The translations under genes and the position numbers were made by a program. Positions 6,147 through 11,001 of a stretch of DNA of 11,001 nt are shown piece after piece. The stretch lies in assembly GCA_026692885.1 (NCBI GenBank), contig JAPLNJ010000726.1:1-11001 (forward strand), written 5' to 3'. Position 1 is the stretch's first letter. Every line of letters begins with the position of its first letter. The DNA comes from Planctomycetota bacterium. GTDB lineage: Bacteria > Planctomycetota > Planctomycetia > Pirellulales > Pirellulaceae. The notes beneath the pieces are model-generated. The model was not told the DNA's origin. It made no database searches and saw only the letters and a list, made by a program, of their open reading frames with translations.

Positions 6147-7484
6147 ATGAAGAACTCGCTCTTGGGGCACTCGTTCGTGACTTGCCTCTTGTTGTTCGGC
6201 GCCGGACTATCTGGCGGGCTGGCACCCTGTGTCCAAGCCGACGCTGAGAACGCGTCCGGTCCCCTGATCCAGCCGTGGCGTCAGTTCACGCTGGACCCCG
6301 ACTACTCTGGGGCCTGGATCGTGGCGGGCGACCTCGATGGGGACGGCCAGGTGGAAATCGTCAGCGCTCGCAATGTGGATCACGACGACGTGCACTACAC
6401 GAGTGCCGCGGTGGCTCAACGACTGAATGGGAGCGTGCTTTGGCGTTGGGGCGATCCGACGGTCGGGCGCAAGAAACTTCACCACGACGTGGCTTGCCAA
6501 ATCTACGACTGGGACGGCAACGGGCGTAACGAGGTGGTGTTGGCCACGGCCGGGTTCTTGATCGAACTGGACGGATCGACGGGTGTCGAGCGACGGCGAT
6601 TCCCGCTACCCAAGGACGCCACCGATTGCTTGGTGTTTGCCAATCTTTCCGGCGGCCCGCGGGCCACGGACGTGTTGGTTAAGACACGCTACACGCAGAT
6701 CTGGGCTTTCAATCGCGAGGGCCGTCAACTCTGGACGGTCGAGAACCCCGGCGGCTATCGGACCGCCCATCACCCAGTCCCGATCGACCTCGACGGTGAC
6801 GGACGTGACGAAGTCGCCGCCGGCTACGCGATGCTGAATCCCGACGGATCGACGCGGTGGGTGTTCCAGTCGCAGAAGGTGGATCAGAGCCGCGGGCATT
6901 GCGATTGTTTCCGGCTGGTGCGCGCCGGCAAGACACCGGCGGAGTTTCGCTTCGCGATGACCCTGTGTGGAGCGAACGCATTGGCCCTGTTGGACGGGAA
7001 TGGTCGGTCGCTGTGGGAACTGACGGGCGAACACTTCGAGTCGATCAACGCGGGTCACATCTGCGAGGGTTTGCCCGGCGTCCAACTGGCCGTCGATATC
7101 GACCATCGTCCGTGGGGGCAGGGTTTCCTGTGGGTGATCGATGAACAGGGCACGGTGCGCACCAGGATCATGACCGATTATGCCCGTCATCATGGCCTGG
7201 TGGACTGGACGGGCGACGGGTTGGCCGAAGTGGTGGTGGCTCAGTCGCGGGGCTTGTACGATGGACAGGGCCGCCGGGTGGCCACGTTCGCCATGGACGA
7301 GAACGACGACCGCCAAGGCGAGGAACGCTTGGTGCTGATTGGCGACTTTAGCGGCGACGGCGTGCCTGACGTGCTACTGACCAGCCGGGCCCTCACACGC
7401 GTCTACGTCTACAAGAACGAGCATGGTCGGAAGCCCCAGCCTGCGGCGCCTTTGGGAACGGAGAAGAATTTCACGCTGTATTAA
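6147..7484 (+). CDS. Secreted FG-GAP/VCBS-type beta-propeller protein
   Basis: The protein has 445 residues. ATG 6147 follows GGGGAGG (6132-6138) by 8 bases. Residues 1-32 are a signal peptide (CLLLFGAGLSGGLAPCVQA). The mature protein carries five Ca-binding loop motifs at roughly regular positions: DLDGDGQVE (62), DWDGNGRNE (121), DLDGDGRDE (214), DWTGDGLAE (353) and DFSGDGVPD (400). These are characteristic of FG-GAP/VCBS repeats folding as a beta-propeller and are also seen in family 11 rhamnogalacturonan lyase propellers. It ends in GTEKNFTLY. No catalytic residues can be assigned, so binding or scaffold is as likely as lyase. The stop is 12 bases from the next start, so the hydrolase fusion downstream is probably co-transcribed and may act with it on the same extracellular substrate. 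Confidence 0.8.
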   Translation: MKNSLLGHSFVTCLLLFGAGLSGGLAPCVQADAENASGPLIQPWRQFTLDPDYSGAWIVAGDLDGDGQVEIVSARNVDHDDVHYTSAAVAQRLNGSVLWRWGDPTVGRKKLHHDVACQIYDWDGNGRNEVVLATAGFLIELDGSTGVERRRFPLPKDATDCLVFANLSGGPRATDVLVKTRYTQIWAFNREGRQLWTVENPGGYRTAHHPVPIDLDGDGRDEVAAGYAMLNPDGSTRWVFQSQKVDQSRGHCDCFRLVRAGKTPAEFRFAMTLCGANALALLDGNGRSLWELTGEHFESINAGHICEGLPGVQLAVDIDHRPWGQGFLWVIDEQGTVRTRIMTDYARHHGLVDWTGDGLAEVVVAQSRGLYDGQGRRVATFAMDENDDRQGEERLVLIGDFSGDGVPDVLLTSRALTRVYVYKNEHGRKPQPAAPLGTEKNFTLY

Positions 7485-7496
7485 AGGGGATCGTTC

Positions 7497-9095
7497 ATGT
7501 CGAGTCGGTTTGTCGCGGCCCTCGCGATTCTCGCGTGTGGGCCTGTCTCGTCCACCTGCGCGGATGCAGAGGCCCCGACGCATCTCACGCTGTCGCTCCA
7601 GACACGCGGCTCGGATGGCAGACCTGAGATTCGCGAGGAAACCGTGGATGCCCGACACGTGGGTGTCGTCGTTGTCGACCCGTGGAACTTCCACTGGTGC
7701 AAGACGGCCACGATGCGGGTAGACGCCTTGATTCCACGCCTGAACCGGGCACTGCAAGTGGTTCGCGAGCTGGGCATGACCGTGATGCTTTGCCCGTCGG
7801 ACGTGGTCGACAAGTACGCGGGCTGGCCGCAGCGTGAGTTCGTGATTGCGATGCCCAAGCAGCCCGTACCGCCTTTGGCGACCGTCAACTGCCCCGCGCC
7901 GCCCGATGGCGGAGGCTGCGCGTGCGGGGCCGAGCGCTGCCTGGTCAACTATGGCTGGGATGGCATGCACCCGGACCTGCACATCGGTCGGGACGACCTG
8001 TTGCCCGACACACTGCAGGAAGTTTGGACGATCTGCCGGGACCGGCAACTCACCCACTTGATTTACATGGGCGTACACACCCAAGTCTGCCTGCTGGGCA
8101 AGCCTATGGGCCTGCGGAATCTTAAGGCCGCAGGGTTGCAGTGCATCTTGGCACGCGACATCACCGACGCGCATCCCGGCTACAACCCGGCGACCGGCTT
8201 CACCCCCGACGGCCACACCGCCGAGGTCGTAGCCCATTTCGAGCGGTATCTGGCGCCGACGATCAACATGGCCGAGGAACTCGCGAAAATCGGGAAGTGG
8301 GAAAAGACGTGGGTTGTCGATCCGGTGCGGATTGCCCCCTGGGGCACGACCATGCGCCCGCACCTGTTCGAGCACGAGGTCACCGTCACGCTCAGCGCAC
8401 CGTGGCAGCCCAACGCCGAAATCCGTTACACGACCGATGGGACGGAACCCGGCCCCCAGTCCGTGAAGTATAAACAGCCGCTCCGAGTGACCGCCACGAC
8501 GCGCGTGCGTGTCGCTGCCTTCGAGGGCGAACGCCGCGTCTGCCTGGAATCGGAAGGCATGTTCTGCAAGCTCAGCGCCATGCCGCCGCAACCGGACGTG
8601 CATCTCTCCGAGCAGACGCCGCTGCGCGCCGTGGGGCCGGGCCACACGTACGGCAACCACATTCGCTTCGCGGGTCACAGTCAACCACCGCAGAAGGACA
8701 AGAGCAACGAGGGCTACCCTCTGCAGTTGCGCGGCGTCACGTACGCGAAAGGCTTGGGCGTGCATGCAACTAACCAGATGGTCTTCGCAATTCAGCCGGA
8801 GTACGAGCGGTTCGTGGCCTTGGTCGGCGTGGACGAGCACATCCTGTCCGTCGCCAACGGCTCCAATCTGGCGATGCACCCCAGCGTCGTGTTCAGGGTA
8901 TTCATCGACGGCCAGGAGGCGGCAGCCAGTCCGGTGATGCGGATCACCTTCCAGCCCTGGCGATTCGACGTGCCGATTCCGCCGGGCAGCAAGATCATCA
9001 GCCTGGCCACGATGGATGGTGGCAACGGCAACCAGGAAGATCTCGCCAACTGGGTGAACTGCGGATTCATCCTGAAACAAGGGGCGGCTAGATAA
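7497..9095 (+). CDS. Secreted cysteine hydrolase (isochorismatase fold) fused to CHB_HEX_C-like and NPCBM-like domains
   Basis: The protein has 532 residues. ATG 7497 is preceded by AAGGGGA, which starts within the stop of the propeller gene. A signal peptide covers about residues 1-22 (VAALAILACGPVSSTCA). Residues 52-255 are a cysteine-hydrolase domain: VGVVVVDPWNFHWC with the likely catalytic Asp at 61, and MGVHTQVCLLGKPMGLRNLK with the likely nucleophile Cys198. A Lys corresponding to the family triad is not obvious; Arg165 lies in that region. Residues 290-360 (EVTVTLSAPWQ, IRYTTDGTEP, LRVTATTRVRVAAFE) match the chitobiase/beta-hexosaminidase C-terminal beta-sandwich. Residues 368-528 match an NPCBM-type module (LRGVTYAKGLGVHATNQMVF, VFRVFIDGQ, LATMDGGNGNQEDLANWVNC). 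I infer an enzyme anchored to a glycan, acting on an unknown amide- or ester-type substrate. Confidence 0.82.
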   Translation: MSSRFVAALAILACGPVSSTCADAEAPTHLTLSLQTRGSDGRPEIREETVDARHVGVVVVDPWNFHWCKTATMRVDALIPRLNRALQVVRELGMTVMLCPSDVVDKYAGWPQREFVIAMPKQPVPPLATVNCPAPPDGGGCACGAERCLVNYGWDGMHPDLHIGRDDLLPDTLQEVWTICRDRQLTHLIYMGVHTQVCLLGKPMGLRNLKAAGLQCILARDITDAHPGYNPATGFTPDGHTAEVVAHFERYLAPTINMAEELAKIGKWEKTWVVDPVRIAPWGTTMRPHLFEHEVTVTLSAPWQPNAEIRYTTDGTEPGPQSVKYKQPLRVTATTRVRVAAFEGERRVCLESEGMFCKLSAMPPQPDVHLSEQTPLRAVGPGHTYGNHIRFAGHSQPPQKDKSNEGYPLQLRGVTYAKGLGVHATNQMVFAIQPEYERFVALVGVDEHILSVANGSNLAMHPSVVFRVFIDGQEAAASPVMRITFQPWRFDVPIPPGSKIISLATMDGGNGNQEDLANWVNCGFILKQGAAR

Positions 9096-9120
9096 TGCGT
9101 CGATGCGTCGAACCGACGCA
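9096..9120. repeat. Tandem octamer and hairpin directly after the hydrolase stop codon
   Basis: Immediately after TAA 9093-9095, TGCGTCGA occurs twice in tandem (9096-9103 and 9104-9111). The second copy pairs with CGACGCA at 9114-9120 to make a perfect 7-bp inverted repeat around AAC. There is no T-tract, so it is not a textbook intrinsic terminator. It marks the point where the intact hydrolase gene gives way to a protein lacking its N-terminus, so it may be a deletion junction or a repeat-mediated scar. Confidence 0.55.
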
Positions 9121-9149
9121 ACGGCGACCTGCGGCTGTGGGTAAACTCC

Positions 9150-9668
9150 ATGCGGCCGACCGGCTTGACCAACATGCACATTATCTTGGGCTGTGAACCG
9201 GGCAAGACGCTGGAGGAGTCGTTCCAGGATTCGGCCGCGAACGCCAAAAGCTACGTAGTAAGTGGCACTTTCGTATCGGAGGAGCAATTTCCGCTGGTGC
9301 AAGATTGCCTGCGGCTCTGCACGATGCTCTGCCTCCTGGCCGACGACCCCGAAGTCATCACGCCGGATGTCCTGGCCGACGACCGACAGAAGTACGAGGC
9401 CAGCGGCGGCGACTCCAAGTACGTCGACCGCGCTCACCGCCGAGGCAAGCTAGGCTGGAATGTAGGAGAGAAGATCGAGGTCATGCCTCACTATCGTCGT
9501 CCGCATCCGGCGCTGGTCTGGACAGGGCGGGGGCGGAGCCAGCCGAAAATCGTGTTGCGGAAAGGAAGCGTGGTCCATCGGGAGGTGCTGGCGCGGGTTC
9601 CAACTGGCTTTGACGGTGAATCGCAGGAGGATCGCACGGGCCGAGAGTCATCGGGAGATACCACATGA
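9150..9668 (+). pseudogene. Conserved hypothetical protein, probably N-terminally truncated
   Basis: From ATG 9150 the frame gives 172 residues (MRPTGLTNMHIILGCEPGKT, then FVSEEQFPLVQDCLRLCTML, KLGWNVGEKIEVMPHYRRPH and PKIVLRKGSVVHREVLARVP). I remember the HYRRPH...W.G.G....PK...V.G..VHR...VPTG ending from planctomycete hypothetical proteins of longer size. The coding character extends upstream of 9150 (NGDLRLWVNS) right back to the stop of the hydrolase gene, which is in the same frame. There is no ATG/GTG start and no good Shine-Dalgarno site. This suggests that the 5' part was lost and the remainder now abuts the hydrolase gene. The end overlaps clpS by 4 bases (ATGA), so translation here could still couple to clpS. 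It may yet be expressed as a short form. Function unknown. Confidence 0.6.
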
Positions 9669-10027
9669 CCGACAGTATCGCCGTGGCCGTGGAAAGTCCA
9701 CCGGAAGCGACACCGCGGCGGCGAGAGCAGTCCACCGATGCAAAGCCGAAAGTGCAGCCTCCCTATGCCGTCGTTGTGTTCAACGACGACCTGCACAGCT
9801 TTCAATACGTCATCGAGACCTTCACGAAGGTCTTCGGCTATCCGCCGGAGAAGAGCTACTTGCTGGCCGAGCAGATCCACACCGCAGGCCGAGGCATCGT
9901 CTGGTCCGGTACTCTCGAAGTGGCAGAGTTGAAACGCGATCAGGTTCGTGCGGCCGGATCGGACGTTTACGCGATGAAGAAGATTGACATCCCCCTGAAC
10001 GTGACCATCGAGCCGTTGCCTGGGTAG
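9665..10027 (+). CDS. clpS: ATP-dependent Clp protease adaptor ClpS
   Basis: The protein has 120 residues. ATG 9665 is preceded by GGGAGA (9653-9658) at 6 bases. After a charged, flexible extension of about 32 residues, which in ClpS enters the ClpA/ClpC channel, the conserved core begins: PYAVVVFNDDLHSFQYVIET (33-52), with N40 and D41 matching the residues that hold the substrate alpha-amino group, and H72 in EQIHTAGRGIVWSGTLEVAE matching the conserved pocket His. ClpS delivers proteins with destabilising N-terminal residues to the Clp protease in the cytoplasm. At the position of E. coli Met40, the specificity gate, there is F46. The Clp ATPase gene is not in this window. The start overlaps the upstream truncated ORF by 4 bases, suggesting coupled translation. 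Confidence 0.92.
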   Translation: MTDSIAVAVESPPEATPRRREQSTDAKPKVQPPYAVVVFNDDLHSFQYVIETFTKVFGYPPEKSYLLAEQIHTAGRGIVWSGTLEVAELKRDQVRAAGSDVYAMKKIDIPLNVTIEPLPG

Positions 10028-10076
10028 AATGGCAACGACCTTGACTGACCGAGATCACCCTGACGGAGCTATTACG

Positions 10077-10799
10077 ATGCCTGCGCACACGCTGATCACA
10101 ACGCTGAAGTTGCTTGCGGCCTGCCACTTGGTGCTTGCCCTCGCGACCAGCACCAGGGCCGAGCAGCCGTCTGCTCTTCCAGAAGGCGCCACCGCCGTCA
10201 CAACTCCACAATCGGCCACCCCTCGGGCGACCGTGGGCGACTATTACTTTGACGGCTGGGCGGGCAAGAGCGATCGCTGGAAGGACGACCCGGCGTGGAC
10301 TGCACTTAATCCGCCCACGCACCTTACGAAGCGGATGATCGAGGAGTTTGCCGACCGGGAGCCGATTTGGGGTTGGCGTGACGACTCGCTGGCGATCATG
10401 GAGCGGCAGATCGACCTGGCTGCCGACCACGGCATCGCCTTCTTCGCCTTCTGCTGGTACTGGAACAAGGACCCGCAAAAGCTCGACCAGGACCCGAAAC
10501 ACACTGGCTTAAAGCCCACCTTGAGCGTGAGCTGGGACAAGCGGCCCTGGGAAGGCGAGCGCGGGCTGGGCCAGAAGCCCGGCTGGTACTTCCCAGACCG
10601 CACGCCCGATCAGTTGGCCGCGGGGCTTGAGTCGGCCATCGCCTGGATGGACCAGCACCCGGACCAGACCACTGCCGAACGCATCGTGCTGCTTTATGCC
10701 TGGAACGAGTTCGGAGAAGGAGGCTACCTCGCGCCGACCAAGGGCGATCCCGAGGGAGCGTACCTAAAGGCCGTGAAACAGGTGGTCGAACGTAAGTGA
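10077..10799 (+). CDS. GH99-like/WbsX-type glycosidase-related protein, apparently lacking its middle
   Basis: ATG 10077 is preferred over ATG 10029 because GGAG (10065-10068) sits 8 bases upstream and a signal peptide follows (TLKLLAACHLVLALATSTRA). The product has 240 residues. The N-terminal half shows the WbsX/GH99-like opening: ATVGDYYFDGWAGKSDRW, WGWRDDSLAIMERQIDLAAD, then HGIAFFAFCWYWNKD. The C-terminal part shows the family's ending: SVSWDKRPWEG, WYFPDRTPDQ, then RIVLLYAWNEFGEGGYLAPT. In the family I remember roughly 100-200 residues of barrel between CWYW and the WD.RPW motif. Here they are joined by about 20 residues (QDPKHTGLKPTL), so an in-frame internal deletion near 10505-10523 is inferred. 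The protein would lack part of its barrel and is unlikely to be catalytic, although the reading frame and signal peptide are intact. Confidence 0.7.
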   Translation: MPAHTLITTLKLLAACHLVLALATSTRAEQPSALPEGATAVTTPQSATPRATVGDYYFDGWAGKSDRWKDDPAWTALNPPTHLTKRMIEEFADREPIWGWRDDSLAIMERQIDLAADHGIAFFAFCWYWNKDPQKLDQDPKHTGLKPTLSVSWDKRPWEGERGLGQKPGWYFPDRTPDQLAAGLESAIAWMDQHPDQTTAERIVLLYAWNEFGEGGYLAPTKGDPEGAYLKAVKQVVERK

Positions 10800-10808
10800 A
10801 CGAAGAAC

Positions 10809-11001
10809 ATGAATCTCACTCAGAAGACACATCTCCGATTTTGGGGCTTCCTGATCCTGTGTCATCTGCTGGTGAACTACGCCGACGGCGCGGAAACGGT
10901 TGTCTTTCGGTCCGACTTCGAGGCATCGGCGCCGGCTGCTCCACCGGCCGGCTGGTCAATGTGGGGCGCACCGAAGTACAAAGATCCCGCCCACTTCACC
11001 C
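10809..11001 (+). CDS. Start of a secreted protein (partial, runs off the window)
   Basis: ATG 10809 lies 9 bases after the stop of the GH99-like gene, with only a weak purine stretch (GAAGAA) as ribosome-binding site. The 64 visible codons begin with a signal peptide (FWGFLILCHLLVNYADGA), followed by ETVVFRSDFE and PAGWSMWGAPKYKDPAHFT. A (V/I)F.(D/S)DFE...GW.MWG opening is common in secreted carbohydrate-binding or glycosidase proteins with a beta-sandwich N-terminal domain, but no family can be named. Close spacing suggests co-transcription with the preceding gene. Confidence 0.65.
   Translation, partial: MNLTQKTHLRFWGFLILCHLLVNYADGAETVVFRSDFEASAPAAPPAGWSMWGAPKYKDPAHFT

Noticed and set aside
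9096..9120. Intrinsic transcription terminator after the hydrolase gene
   Set aside because: The 7-bp hairpin has no following T-tract, so it was recorded as a repeat/scar.
7374..9437. 687-codon open frame on the minus strand
   Set aside because: It lies antisense to the propeller tail, the hydrolase fusion and the truncated ORF, all with recognisable domains. Its own translation is Arg/His/Val-rich with no domain, as expected from high third-position GC.

Overview
The window reads as GC-rich chromosomal DNA from a planctomycete, probably of the Pirellulales or a relative. This is inferred from gene style: most genes encode secreted proteins with a signal peptide, and the domains seen (FGE-sulfatase/SUMF1 fold behind a long helical region, NPCBM carbohydrate-binding modules, FG-GAP propellers, GH99-like/WbsX proteins) are typical of that phylum. 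No rRNA, tRNA, CRISPR array or intact transposase was found. All convincing genes lie on the + strand.

Layout. Positions 1-262 hold G/C-rich inverted repeats and no gene I can support. Positions 263-2710 are a graveyard. A secreted glycosidase-like gene is broken by a deletion/frameshift near 1540 and a TAG at 1873. A second relic (1931-2481) is broken by a TGA and a frameshift. Two very short gene starts follow (2518-2640 and 2657-2710), each with a good Shine-Dalgarno site but no body. Positions 2955-3690 carry a ribbon-helix-helix-like gene overlapping an HNH-nuclease-like gene whose 3' end looks cut off. Positions 3705-5576 encode a secreted SUMF1-domain protein that lacks the first FGE catalytic cysteine.

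Positions 5577-6146 are a 570-base gap with a REP-like palindrome and the tail of a lost carbohydrate-binding protein. Positions 6147-9095 look like a two-gene operon: a secreted FG-GAP beta-propeller, then a secreted fusion of a cysteine hydrolase (isochorismatase fold), a chitobiase C-terminal-like domain and an NPCBM-like domain. Next come an apparently N-terminally truncated conserved protein (9150-9668), clpS (9665-10027) overlapping it by 4 bases, a GH99-like protein that seems to have lost its middle (10077-10799), and the start of another secreted protein running off the end.

How it fits together. Apart from clpS (N-degron adaptor of Clp protease) and the RHH/HNH pair, the intact genes point to extracellular or periplasmic handling of glycans. 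The most notable feature is the density of broken genes among intact ones: frameshifts, nonsense codons, internal deletions, and loss of 5' or 3' ends. This could be real decay of a redundant accessory region or, in part, assembly error. I do not see a clear novel defence or mobile system. The best candidates for follow-up are the hydrolase-CHB-NPCBM fusion with its propeller partner, and the RHH/HNH pair.
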